A stretch of 64,000 nucleotides of DNA from Streptomyces sp. TRM68416. GTDB lineage: Bacteria > Actinomycetota > Actinomycetes > Streptomycetales > Streptomycetaceae. Both the position numbers and the translations under genes were made by a program. The stretch is taken from the NCBI RefSeq assembly GCF_014596915.1, contig NZ_JACVWU010000038.1:1-64000 (forward strand). The letters run 5' to 3'. The notes under the pieces were generated by a model. That model saw only the letters and a list, made by a program, of their open reading frames with translations, did not search any database and was not told the origin of the DNA. Shown here piece after piece: positions 8,172-18,525 of this stretch. How positions within the stretch are numbered: position 1 is the first letter of the stretch; each line of letters begins with the position of its first letter.

Positions 8172-8816
8172 GTGAGAAGCAGCGGCGACGGTACGGCGGG
8201 GGGTGCCCCCGGACGCGGTCTCGGGGCGAGCGGTCCGTACCCGCTTCACGGCAGCGCGGCCGACCATGCTCCGCAGCGACCGGCGGCCGTGCCGAGCAGC
8301 GGAGGGGCGACGTCCATGGCGTCCGAGCAGATCGGCTATCGCGGCCCGACGGCCTGCGCGGCCGCGGGCATCACCTACCGGCAGCTGGACTACTGGGCGC
8401 GCACCGGGCTCGTCGAGCCGAGCGTGCGGCCTGCGTACGGGTCGGGGACGCAGCGTCTGTACAGCTTTCGTGACGTCGTCGTTCTGAAGATCGTCAAGCG
8501 CTTCCTCGACACCGGTGTGTCGCTGCAGAACATTCGTACCGCGGTGCAGCATCTGCGGGAGCGCGGGTTTCGCGACCTGGAACGCATGACGCTGATGAGC
8601 GACGGCGCCACGGTCTACGAGTGCACCTCTCCCGACGAGGTCCACGCGCTGCTCCAGGGCGGGCAGGGGATCTTCGGGATCGCCGTCGGTGTGGTGTGGC
8701 GGGATGTCGAGAGTGCGCTGTCGCAACTGCACGGGGAGCGGATCGACACCGGGGAGACGCTCGTCGGGCGCAATCCGGCGGACGAGCTGGCGCGGCGGCG
8801 CAACCGGGCGGTCTGA
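8172..8816 (+). CDS. Second MerR-family regulator (Rv1830-like)
   Basis: The 214-residue protein has an N-terminal extension of about 55 residues, then a MerR DNA-binding domain (GYRGPTACAAAGITYRQLDY, WARTGLVEPSVRPAYGSGTQ, RLYSFRDVVVLKIVKRFLDT) and a C-terminal domain shared with the mycobacterial Rv1830/ResR group. I chose GTG 8172 because GGAGG lies 5 nt upstream; an earlier GTG at 8094 sits inside the palindrome and lacks a ribosome site. Ligand and target genes are unknown. The mycobacterial homologue affects growth and antibiotic recovery, and its place beside FtsR suggests a shared role in cell-cycle control. Confidence 0.85.
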   Translation: MRSSGDGTAGGAPGRGLGASGPYPLHGSAADHAPQRPAAVPSSGGATSMASEQIGYRGPTACAAAGITYRQLDYWARTGLVEPSVRPAYGSGTQRLYSFRDVVVLKIVKRFLDTGVSLQNIRTAVQHLRERGFRDLERMTLMSDGATVYECTSPDEVHALLQGGQGIFGIAVGVVWRDVESALSQLHGERIDTGETLVGRNPADELARRRNRAV

Positions 8817-8876
8817 CAGCGGGCGCTCCTGGTCGTAGCAGGGGCATTGTCAGTGGCGTAGGGCAGCATCGGAGAT

Positions 8877-10277
8877 GTGAGAAGCGCGCCGACGATCCTG
8901 CACCTCGACATGGATGCCTTCTTCGCCTCGGCGGAGCAGGCATCCAAGCCGAGCCTGCGGGGGAAGGCCGTCATCGTGGGCGGGCTGGGGCCCCGGGGTG
9001 TGGTGGCGACGGCGTCGTACGAGGCGCGGGTCTTCGGGGTGCATTCGGCGATGCCCATGGCGCAGGCGCGGCGGCTGGCGCCCAATGCCGCGTATCTCGT
9101 GCCGAGGTTCGGCTTCTACCGGTCGATCAGCGAGCAGGTGATGGGGCTGCTGCGGGAGCTGTCGCCGCTGGTGGAGCCGCTGAGCCTGGACGAGGCGTTC
9201 GTGGATCTGGAGGCCGGGGGCGCGGCCTGGGACGAGGAGTCCGCGCGGCTGGTGGGGGCGCGGCTGCGGGCCGACATACGGGCGGTCACGGGGCTCACCG
9301 GGTCCGTAGGGCTCGCTGCCTCCAAGATGCTGGCGAAGATCGCCTCTGAGCAGGCCAAACCGGATGGGCTCGTGGTGATCGAGCCGGGGACCGAGCGGGC
9401 GCTGCTCGGGCCGATGCCGGTGCGGACGCTGCCGGGGGTGGGGCCGGCTACGGGGGACCATCTGCGGCGGGCCGGGATCACCACGGTCGGGGAGATCGCC
9501 GAGGCGGGGGAGGACGAGCTCGTGCGGCTGCTCGGGAAGGCGCACGGGCACGCGTTGTACGCCATGGCGCTGGCGCACGACGAGCGGGCTGTGGTGGCCG
9601 AGCGGGAGACGAAGTCGGTGTCGGTGGAGGACACGTACGACGTGGACATCCACGATCGGGTTCGGGTGGGGCTTGAGGTGCAGCGGCTGGCGGATCGGTG
9701 TGTGCGGAGGTTGCGGGGGGCCGGGTTGTCGGGGCGGACCATCGTGCTGAAGGTGCGGCGGTACGACTTCTCCACCTTGACGCGGTCCGAGACGCTGCGG
9801 GGGCCGACGGATGATCCGGCGGTGGTGCGGGAGGCTGCGGCGCGGTTGCTGGAGGCGGTGGATACGACGGGAGGGGTGCGGCTGCTGGGGGTCGGGGTCA
9901 GTGGGCTGGCCGACTTCACGCAGGAGGACCTGTTTGCTCAGGCGGCGGGGGAGCGGGGGGTGGAGGGGTTCTTGGAGGAGGACGCTTCGGAGGTGGTTGC
10001 GGAGGAGCGGATGGGAGTGGGAGTGGGAGTGGGAGTGGGGGAGCGCCTGGAGGTGGCGGAGCGGCGGTGGGTGGCCGGGCACGATGTGCGGCATGCCGAG
10101 TATGGGCATGGGTGGGTGCAGGGGAGTGGGCTGGGGCGGGTGACGGTGAGGTTCGAGACGCCGGGGTCCGGGGTGGGGAGGGTGCGGACGTTTCGGGTTG
10201 ACGACCCTGGGTTGGAGGTGGCGGATCCGTTGCCGTTGGTGTCGTTGAGGGGGGTTGCGGCGGGGGGTGGTGTGTGA
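8877..10277 (+). CDS. dinB: DNA polymerase IV (Y-family)
   Basis: The 466-residue protein is a Y-family translesion polymerase. The catalytic motifs are present: ILHLDMDAFFASAEQ near residue 8 and LSLDEAFVDLE near 103, supplying the three acidic metal ligands. GSVGLAASKMLAKIAS and the helix-hairpin-helix LPGVGPATGDHL follow. The little-finger domain ends near residue 365. An acidic, Gly/Val-repetitive linker (MGVGVGVGVGE) then leads to a conserved actinobacterial C-terminal segment with GRVTVRFETP. The linker is encoded by four GGGAGT units at 10013-10036, an unstable simple repeat. The GTG start is chosen because the protein begins immediately before the catalytic core. Confidence 0.93.
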   Translation: MRSAPTILHLDMDAFFASAEQASKPSLRGKAVIVGGLGPRGVVATASYEARVFGVHSAMPMAQARRLAPNAAYLVPRFGFYRSISEQVMGLLRELSPLVEPLSLDEAFVDLEAGGAAWDEESARLVGARLRADIRAVTGLTGSVGLAASKMLAKIASEQAKPDGLVVIEPGTERALLGPMPVRTLPGVGPATGDHLRRAGITTVGEIAEAGEDELVRLLGKAHGHALYAMALAHDERAVVAERETKSVSVEDTYDVDIHDRVRVGLEVQRLADRCVRRLRGAGLSGRTIVLKVRRYDFSTLTRSETLRGPTDDPAVVREAAARLLEAVDTTGGVRLLGVGVSGLADFTQEDLFAQAAGERGVEGFLEEDASEVVAEERMGVGVGVGVGERLEVAERRWVAGHDVRHAEYGHGWVQGSGLGRVTVRFETPGSGVGRVRTFRVDDPGLEVADPLPLVSLRGVAAGGGV

Positions 10278-10608
10278 CTGAGGGGGTGGAGTGAGGTTTG
10301 GGTGCGCGGTGGGGGCGGGTGGGCGTTGGGGGTGGTGCGGGCCGGGTGGCGGTGGCGGGCCGGGGTGGTGCTGGCCGGGGGTGGGTCGCGCGGCCCGGCG
10401 CTGGCGGGGTGCCGCCTGCGCCCACCCGTGCCGCCCCAGGCGGCACGCATGCCCGCAGGCTTGGCGGCGTGGGCCGGCACCGTCTGCTGGGGTGGGCGTC
10501 GTGCCAGGTGGTGCGGGTGTTCGTGGTGGTGCGGGTGTCCGCAGGCTTGGTGGTGTGGGCCGGTGGCGGCTGTGTCGGCTCAGGTGGTGCGGGTGTTTGT
10601 GGGTGGGG
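10278..10608. other. G-rich intergenic region, no gene seen
   Basis: This 331-bp gap between dinB and the convergent PRC-barrel gene has strong strand asymmetry, with long G-runs on the plus strand. It holds one copy of a 60-bp dispersed repeat (10402-10461). Open frames through it are proline- or glycine-rich and look non-coding. I see no promoter or RNA signature. Confidence 0.7.
10402..10461. repeat. Dispersed 60-bp hairpin repeat, copy 1
   Basis: This segment is identical to 15565-15624. It contains a perfect 8-bp hairpin, GTGCCGCC-CCA-GGCGGCAC (10428-10446), preceded by the related string GGTGCCGCCTGCGCCCACCC. Both copies lie in G-rich gaps between genes, which suggests a REP-like intergenic element. 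Confidence 0.85.
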
Positions 10609-10986
10609 TTAGGGTTCTGCGTCTTCTGTGCCTGCTACGTGGCCGAAGTTGTGGTCGGGGAGGGGTGGGGGTGGGGCTACGTCGAGGCCGTAGTGGTGGT
10701 AGAGCTGGAGTTCTTGTTCGGGGGAGAGGTGGCGGCCGACGCCGAAGTCGGGGGCGTCCTTGATCAGGGCGCGGTCGAAGGGGACGTGCAGGGTGCCCTC
10801 GACCAGTTCGCTGGGCTCCAGGGGGACGAACGCGTCCCTGCTGAACAGGCCGGTACGTATGGCCGCCCACTCCGGTACGCCGGTCGCGTCGTCGAGGTAG
10901 ACCTCGTCGATCGTGCCGATCTTGGTGCCGTTGCGGTCGAACGCCTTGCGGCCGATCAGGTTGCGCGGATCGATGTCGGTCTGCAC
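10609..10986 (-). CDS. PRC-barrel domain protein
   Basis: The 125-residue cytoplasmic protein contains a PRC-barrel domain (IDPRNLIGRKAFDRNGTKIG, TIDEVYLDD, VPEWAAIRTG). This is a small beta-barrel found in RimM and in photosynthetic reaction-centre H subunits. A C-terminal extension contains LSPEQELQLYHHYG and ends in a proline-rich tail. GTG 10986 is chosen because GGAGG lies 5 nt upstream on the coding strand. Orthologues are widespread in actinobacteria but their role is unknown. It is transcribed divergently from gcvP, whose riboswitch begins about 120 bp away. Confidence 0.82.
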   Translation of the reverse strand: MQTDIDPRNLIGRKAFDRNGTKIGTIDEVYLDDATGVPEWAAIRTGLFSRDAFVPLEPSELVEGTLHVPFDRALIKDAPDFGVGRHLSPEQELQLYHHYGLDVAPPPPLPDHNFGHVAGTEDAEP

Positions 10987-11105
10987 GGGCCCTCCACTTG
11001 GTCGCAACTCATCCGTAAGCACTACGAAAGAGCACATTCGGGCGCCTGGCCACTCGAACGCCTGGGCGTTGACCTCGCTGGTACGCTGACAGCGGCTGCT
11101 GACCC

Positions 11106-11303
11106 CGTGCGGGAGAGTCCTCCGGACCCCATCCGGAGGCGCCGAAGGAGCAAATCCTCCCCGGAATCTCTCAGGCCCACGTACCGCACGGACGAGGTCA
11201 CTCTGGAAAGCAGGGCGGGTGTCGACGGCGTCCGCTCTCACCGACGGTGAAAGCCGGGTGCCCTTGCGCGACCCGGTGAAGCTCTCAGGTTGAGATGACA
11301 GAG
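11106..11303 (+). ncRNA. Tandem glycine riboswitch upstream of gcvP
   Basis: Two glycine aptamers lie in series. Aptamer 1 is closed by the perfect stem CGTGCGG (11106-11112) with CCGCACG (11184-11190) and contains the conserved GGGAGAG, GCCGAAGGAGCAAA and GGAATCTCTCAGGC. Aptamer 2 is closed by CTCTG (11201-11205) with CAGAG (11299-11303) and contains CACCGACGGTGAAAGCC and GAAGCTCTCAGGTTGAGATGA. These match the consensus of the tandem glycine class, which turns on glycine-cleavage genes when glycine is abundant. The gcvP start follows 70 nt downstream. Confidence 0.95.
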
Positions 11304-11358
11304 GGGGAGGCCGTCCGGGTACCCGTGCCGTGGTGCCCCTCGAAGGTCGCGTCAGACC

Positions 11359-11369
11359 AGGAGGCCTCC
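11359..11369 (+). promoter_or_regulatory. gcvP ribosome-binding site embedded in a palindrome
   Basis: The Shine-Dalgarno AGGAGG forms the left half of GGAGGCCTCC (11360-11369), directly before the gcvP ATG at 11373. The adjacent CCTCC can pair either with this SD or with GGGGGAGG just after the second aptamer (11303-11310). That makes translational control by the riboswitch plausible. Confidence 0.55.
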
Positions 11370-11372
11370 GCA

Positions 11373-14258
<2,886 letters not shown>

Positions 14259-14274
14259 GTGAGCTGTAGCGCAG

Positions 14275-14305
14275 GGGGCTCCGCCGGATGGGCGGGGCCC
14301 CTTTC
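14275..14305 (+). terminator. gcvP terminator
   Basis: GGGGCTCCGCC (14275-14285) pairs with GGCGGGGCCCC (14291-14301) through 11 bp including one G-U, with a 5-nt loop, followed by TTT. It lies 17 nt after the gcvP stop and separates it from the convergent modC gene. Confidence 0.85.
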
Positions 14306-14360
14306 GTGTGTTACGGGGATGTCGTCGTCCTGGTTGCTGCTCGGTCGCGCCTTCGCGTCT

Positions 14361-15413
14361 TTACGCCGGGTAGGCGTGTGTCTGCGTTGCCTTGACCGTG
14401 GCCCACACCGAGGCGCCGGGGTGCAGGTCGAGTTCGGCGGCGGCGACCGTGGTGAGGTCTGCGGCGAGGGGGAGGTCGCCGGTGAGGTCGGCGCGGATCT
14501 GGTCGCCGTGGGTTTCCAGGCCGGCGACCTGGCACTGCCAGAGGTTGCGGGCGCTGGCGCCTGACGGGCGGTCGCGGAACAGGGTTACGGCGCTGGGGGG
14601 GAACGCGACGAAGACCGGGCCGGCGAGGTCTTCCGTGGTGGTGATGGCGGGGCCCGTGTCGAGGTGGACCGTGTGGCCGTCCGCCTGGCCCTTGTAGAGG
14701 TTCAGGCCGACGAGTTGGGCGATGTAGTCGGTGCGGGGGTGGCGGGCGATGTCCGCCGGGGTGCCTTCCTGGACGACTCTGCCGTCCTCGATGACGATCA
14801 GGCGGTCCGCCAGGACCATCGCGTCCAGGGGGTCGTGGGTGACGAGTACGGCGACGGCCTCGAACTCCGCGAGGTGGTGGCGGAGTTGGGCGCGGACTTC
14901 CAGGCGGGTGCGGGCGTCCAGGGCGGCGAGGGGCTCGTCGAGGAGGAGTAGGCGGGGGTGGGTGGCCAGGGCGCGGGCCAGGGCTACGCGTTGGGCCTGG
15001 CCGCCGGAGAGGTGGCGGGGTTTGGTGGTGGTGTGGTCGGCGAGGCCCATGCGGGTGAGCCAGGTGGTGGCCTGGGCGCGGGCCTCTGCCTTGGGGGTGC
15101 CGTGGCAGCGGGGGCCGAAGGCGACGTTGTCGAGGGCGGAGAGGTGGGGGAAGAGGAGGTAGTCCTGGAAGACGACGCCGACCGGGCGGGCCTCTGGGGG
15201 AGTGTGGTCGAGGGGGGTGCCGTCCAGGTGGAGGTGGCTGCCGGGGGAGAGGGGGATGAGGCCGGCGAGGGCGCGTAGGGCGGTGGTTTTGCCGGCGCCG
15301 TTGGGGCCGAGGAGGGCGAGGACGTCGCCGGGGGTGGCGGTGAGGGTGATGTCCAGGTGGAAGGTCTTTCGGTGGATGACCAGGTGGGTGTCCAGGCCTT
15401 GGGGGGTGGTCAT
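14361..15413 (-). CDS. modC: Molybdate ABC transporter ATP-binding protein
   Basis: The 350-residue ATPase has Walker A LLGPNGAGKTTALRA, signature HLSGGQAQRVALARAL and Walker B LLLLDEPLAALD. The C-terminal regulatory part (about 285-350, ending ASVWATVKATQTHAYPA) resembles the Mop/TOBE molybdate-binding domain of ModC proteins. Together with the next two genes upstream it forms a ModABC importer. The ATG at 15413 lacks a clear ribosome site. Unusually, 283 bp containing a dispersed repeat separate it from modB, where these genes normally overlap or nearly touch. Confidence 0.9.
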   Translation of the reverse strand: MTTPQGLDTHLVIHRKTFHLDITLTATPGDVLALLGPNGAGKTTALRALAGLIPLSPGSHLHLDGTPLDHTPPEARPVGVVFQDYLLFPHLSALDNVAFGPRCHGTPKAEARAQATTWLTRMGLADHTTTKPRHLSGGQAQRVALARALATHPRLLLLDEPLAALDARTRLEVRAQLRHHLAEFEAVAVLVTHDPLDAMVLADRLIVIEDGRVVQEGTPADIARHPRTDYIAQLVGLNLYKGQADGHTVHLDTGPAITTTEDLAGPVFVAFPPSAVTLFRDRPSGASARNLWQCQVAGLETHGDQIRADLTGDLPLAADLTTVAAAELDLHPGASVWATVKATQTHAYPA

Positions 15414-15696
15414 GTGAGGTGTGTCCAGGGGTGGGGTGGGGTGTGGGGTGGGTTTGGGGTGGGGTAGGGCGGGGCGGTGGGGTGTGGTTGTGCTGGGGGT
15501 TGCGCGGTTCGGGGTGTGCGGGGGCCGCTGGTTGCGCCGGCGGGGGTGGGTGCGCAGCCCGGCGTGGCGGGGTGCCGCCTGCGCCCACCCGTGCCGCCCC
15601 AGGCGGCACGCATGCCCGCAGGCTGGGTGGGTGGGGTGGGGGATGGGGGCGCGCATGGCTGCAGGGTGGGTGGGGTGGTGCCTGGTTGTGTGGGGG
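15414..15696. other. Expanded modB-modC spacer, no gene seen
   Basis: The 283-bp interval is G-rich on the plus strand and carries the second copy of the 60-bp hairpin repeat (15565-15624). I find no coding signal. It may be an insertion into a formerly tight operon, or it may hold a separate promoter for modC. Confidence 0.65.
15565..15624. repeat. Dispersed 60-bp hairpin repeat, copy 2
   Basis: This is identical over 60 bp, and in the same orientation, to 10402-10461, including the 8-bp hairpin GTGCCGCC-CCA-GGCGGCAC. It lies between modB and modC. A short CCCGGCG motif precedes both copies. Confidence 0.85.
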
Positions 15697-16506
15697 TCAT
15701 CTTGGGGTTAGCCAGCGGTCCCTGAGGGCTGCCAGGACTGTGATGGAGACGGCGAGGAGGACGAGGCTCAGGGCGATGGCTGCTGCGGGGTCGTTCTGGA
15801 GGGCCAGGTAGACCGCTAGGGGCATGGTTTGGGTGCGGCCGGGGAAGTTGCCGGCGAAGGTGATGGTCGCGCCGAACTCGCCGAGGGCGCGGGCCCAGGC
15901 CAGGACCGCGCCGGCTGCGATGCCGGGGGCGATCATGGGGAGGGTCACCCGGCGGAACGCGGTGAAGCGGGAGGCGCCGAGGGTGGTGGCTGCTTCCTCG
16001 TAGCGGGGGTCCGCGGCCCGTAGCGTGCCCTCCACGCTGATGACCAGGAACGGCATCGCCACGAAGGTCTCCGCCAGGATCACGCCCGCCGTGGTGAACG
16101 GCAGCGTGATGCCGAACCAGGAGTCCAGCCACTGGCCGACGACGCCGTTGCGGCCGAGGGCGAGGAGCAGGGCCACGCCTCCGACCACGGGCGGCAGGAC
16201 CAGGGGCAGGGTGACCAGGGCGCGTACGAGACCTCGCCCGGGGAATTCCGTGCGGGCCAGCAGCCAGGCCAGGGGGACGCCGATCAGCAGGCTGAGCGCG
16301 GTCGCGGCCGTGGCGCAGACCAGCGACAGGCGCAGGGCCTCCCAGACCTCGGGGCTGGTCAGTTGGTCGGGCAGGGTGCGCCAGGGGGCGCGGACGAGCA
16401 GGGCGGCCAGGGGGAGCAGCAGGAAGGCCAGTCCCACGAGGGCGGGGAGGAGGAGGGGCAGGGGGACGGTTCGGGTCCGCCGGGCGGTGGGGGTCGGGCG
16501 GGTCAT
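15697..16506 (-). CDS. modB: Molybdate ABC transporter permease
   Basis: The 269-residue membrane protein has about six membrane segments and the binding-protein-dependent permease EAA-type loop EEAATTLGASRFTAFRRVTL, where the ATPase docks. The segment LGEFGATITFAGNFPGRTQT is characteristic of ModB. Its ATG overlaps the modA stop by 4 nt (ATGA), so ModA and ModB are translationally coupled. The partner ATPase gene follows after an unusually long spacer. Confidence 0.92.
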   Translation of the reverse strand: MTRPTPTARRTRTVPLPLLLPALVGLAFLLLPLAALLVRAPWRTLPDQLTSPEVWEALRLSLVCATAATALSLLIGVPLAWLLARTEFPGRGLVRALVTLPLVLPPVVGGVALLLALGRNGVVGQWLDSWFGITLPFTTAGVILAETFVAMPFLVISVEGTLRAADPRYEEAATTLGASRFTAFRRVTLPMIAPGIAAGAVLAWARALGEFGATITFAGNFPGRTQTMPLAVYLALQNDPAAAIALSLVLLAVSITVLAALRDRWLTPR

Positions 16507-17291
16507 GGGCGGAGGAATCCGGACGCGGTCAGGACCTTCTGGCCCTCGGCGGACCGCACCAGCTCGATGAACGCCTCGGCCGCCGTCGGGTTGGGCGCGT
16601 TCCTGAGCTGAGCGATCGGGTAGTCGTTCACGGCCTCGGCCGACTCGGGGAAGTCCACGCCCTCCACCTTGTCACCCGCCGCCCTCACATCCGTCCGGTA
16701 GACGAGCGCGGCGTCGGCCTCCTTCAGCTCGACCTTGGTCAAGGCGCCCTTGACGTCCTGCTCGTAGGAGACCGGGGTGACGTCGAGGCCCGCGGTCCGA
16801 AGTGCCGTCCGGGCGGCAGCGCCGCACGGGACCGTCTCCTCGCAGAGGACGACCTTGAGCCCGGACTTGGTGAGGTCCTTCAGGGAGGAGATGCCGTCGG
16901 GGTTGCCCGGCAGAGTGGCGATCTGCAGCTCGTTGCGGGCGAAGGTGGCCGGCGTGCCGGTGACGTCTTCTGCGTCCGTGACGATCGCCATCGTCTTGGG
17001 GCTCGCCGCGGCGAACACGTCCGCCGGGGCGCCGCCGGTGATGTTCGCGGCGAGCGTGTCGCTGCCGCCGAAGCTGAACGTGACCTTGGTGCCGGGATGC
17101 TCCTTCTCGAACCGTGCGCCGAGCTTCGTGAAGCTCTCCTGGAGGGAGGCGGCGGCGAAGACGGTGACCGTGCCGGCGGACTCGGAGGATTCGGAGGACG
17201 AGGAGCAGGCGCTCAGCAGGAGCAGTACGGCGGCTCCGGCGCCGGTCGCCTGCAACGTCCGGCGGGTTCGGCGGGCGTAGCGGATCGTCAC
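16503..17291 (-). CDS. modA: Molybdate-binding lipoprotein
   Basis: The 262-residue substrate-binding protein has a basic N terminus, a hydrophobic segment and a lipobox LLSAC, so it should be anchored to the outer face of the membrane. The mature part has the ModA signature GTVTVFAAASLQESFTKLG and later ALVYRTDVRAAGDKV. It captures molybdate or tungstate and delivers it to ModBC. I chose GTG 17291 because GAGGGA lies about 9 nt upstream and a signal peptide begins there; the frame is open 81 nt further upstream. The stop overlaps modB. Confidence 0.92.
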   Translation of the reverse strand: MTIRYARRTRRTLQATGAGAAVLLLLSACSSSSESSESAGTVTVFAAASLQESFTKLGARFEKEHPGTKVTFSFGGSDTLAANITGGAPADVFAAASPKTMAIVTDAEDVTGTPATFARNELQIATLPGNPDGISSLKDLTKSGLKVVLCEETVPCGAAARTALRTAGLDVTPVSYEQDVKGALTKVELKEADAALVYRTDVRAAGDKVEGVDFPESAEAVNDYPIAQLRNAPNPTAAEAFIELVRSAEGQKVLTASGFLRP

Positions 17292-17470
17292 GGTGGTGCT
17301 CCCTCTGTCTCCCCGGCTGTCTCCCCGAGGCGGAGTCCGAGGCCGTCGCGCCTCCGCCCGTGCGCCGATCATTCTTGCGCATCTGCGAGGCGGAAGTCTT
17401 CTGTCTCATCGCACGAGCCAGTCAGAGGATGCGTGGATGTTTGTATGTGCGGAGCTGGCCTCGGGGTGGG

Positions 17471-17866
17471 TCAAGTGCGGTCGATATGTACGTTTGTCGA
17501 CTTCACCCTCGCTGTGGCCTCCATGCCCACCTCCAGGCCCAGCTCCTCCACCGCCTCGCGGGTCAGCAGGGAGACGAGGCGGTGCGGGCCCGCCTGGATC
17601 TCGACCTGGGCCGCCACGTCGCCGAGCTTGATCGCGGTCACGATGCCGGGGAAGGCGTTGCGGACCGAAGTGTGCGGAGTTTCCTCGTCGGCGGCTCCCG
17701 ACTTGGCGAGCTCGACCGAGAACGCGGCCAGGGCCCGGCCGTCGATGAGCCGCCGACCGCTGTCGTCGCGGTGGGTGGCCATCCGGCCCGCGTCCGCCCA
17801 GCGGCGGGCGGTGTCCGGGCTGACGCCGAGAAGTCGTGCGGCCTGGCCGATCGTGTAGGACTGCAT
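17471..17866 (-). CDS. Helix-turn-helix regulator with TOBE/Mop molybdate-binding domain
   Basis: The 131-residue protein joins a MerR/excisionase-type DNA-binding helix (SYTIGQAARLLGVSPDTARR, WADAGRMATHRDD) to a C-terminal Mop/TOBE domain (RNAFPGIVTAIKLGDVAAQV, GPHRLVSLLTREAVEELGL). It probably senses molybdate and controls the modABC genes 179 bp downstream, doing the job ModE does elsewhere. The ATG at 17866 places the helix at the N terminus; a GTG three codons upstream (17875) is the alternative start. The region between it and modA contains GGATG-type repeats near 17429-17450 that might be binding sites, but this is weak. Confidence 0.85.
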   Translation of the reverse strand: MQSYTIGQAARLLGVSPDTARRWADAGRMATHRDDSGRRLIDGRALAAFSVELAKSGAADEETPHTSVRNAFPGIVTAIKLGDVAAQVEIQAGPHRLVSLLTREAVEELGLEVGMEATARVKSTNVHIDRT

Positions 17867-18401
17867 GCCGATCACGATAGGTCGTCAGCCACGGGTGGGT
17901 GTGTGTCCGCTTCGTAATGTTCGCCGACGGAGTCGAATGTTTCGGTTGTTCTCCGGAAGGGCGGCGCCGCGGGGGCGCATGGCAGCCCCCTCGGGACGCT
18001 CAGTGACGGAGGGGGAGGCTAGCTCGGCGCGGTCCCCGCGTGCCTCGGGAGCGGCCCGGCCCGGGCGGTGCGTCGCCGCACACGCCGTAGCGCCGGGCCG
18101 CTCGGGACGGCCGGCGAAACCCCTGCCGCAGGCCTGCCGCCGCCACTCCCCGGCCGTCCCGACACGATCGTCTCCTTCGGCGGAACCCCCGAAGGCGCGG
18201 TCCGGTCGGCCGAACCCCGACGGGTGCTCCCCATCCGCTCGGGTGGTCGGCGGCTTCGTCGGTCGGGTGGGTGGAACGTGCGTCGCCGAAGGCGGCGCGG
18301 CCTTCGGTGGGTTCGTGTGCCGACGCGGGGCGCGGCGGTCGACCGGCCCAACTGGCGGATGCCGTGGATGAGTCGGTGGCGGATTCCCTGTGTACGAGGG
18401 G

Positions 18402-18431
18402 TTGCCACCCGTCAGGCGCTGTCTCTAGGGT
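18402..18431 (+). promoter_or_regulatory. Candidate promoter of the sugar transporter/xylanase operon
   Basis: TTGCCA (18402-18407) and TAGGGT (18426-18431) are separated by 18 bp, fitting the streptomycete housekeeping consensus. The transporter gene starts about 95 nt downstream, leaving room for the operator in between. Confidence 0.5.
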
Positions 18432-18462
18432 GCGGCAGCAGCGAACCTTTCTGGATTCGTGG

Positions 18463-18473
18463 CGAAAGTTTCG
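18463..18473. promoter_or_regulatory. Palindromic LacI-type operator candidate
   Basis: CGAAAGTTTCG is a perfect inverted repeat around a central G, placed about 32 nt downstream of the candidate -10. CGAAA...TTTCG palindromes are known upstream of streptomycete xylanase genes. The likely ligand is the LacI regulator encoded at 22756-23787. Confidence 0.6.
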
Positions 18474-18525
18474 AAATTCCCGCGTGGGCGGAGTGGACGC
18501 CGTCCCGTATCTCAAGGAGCGCATG

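Larger units (their letters stand above)
17867..18525. other. Regulatory region before the sugar transporter operon
   Basis: The 659-bp stretch has no convincing gene; open frames here are Arg/Pro-rich shadows. It holds a 12-bp inverted repeat (GAGCGGCCCGGC at 18049-18060 and its complement at 18092-18103). A candidate promoter (18402-18431) and a palindromic operator (18463-18473) lie near its right end. Confidence 0.6.
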
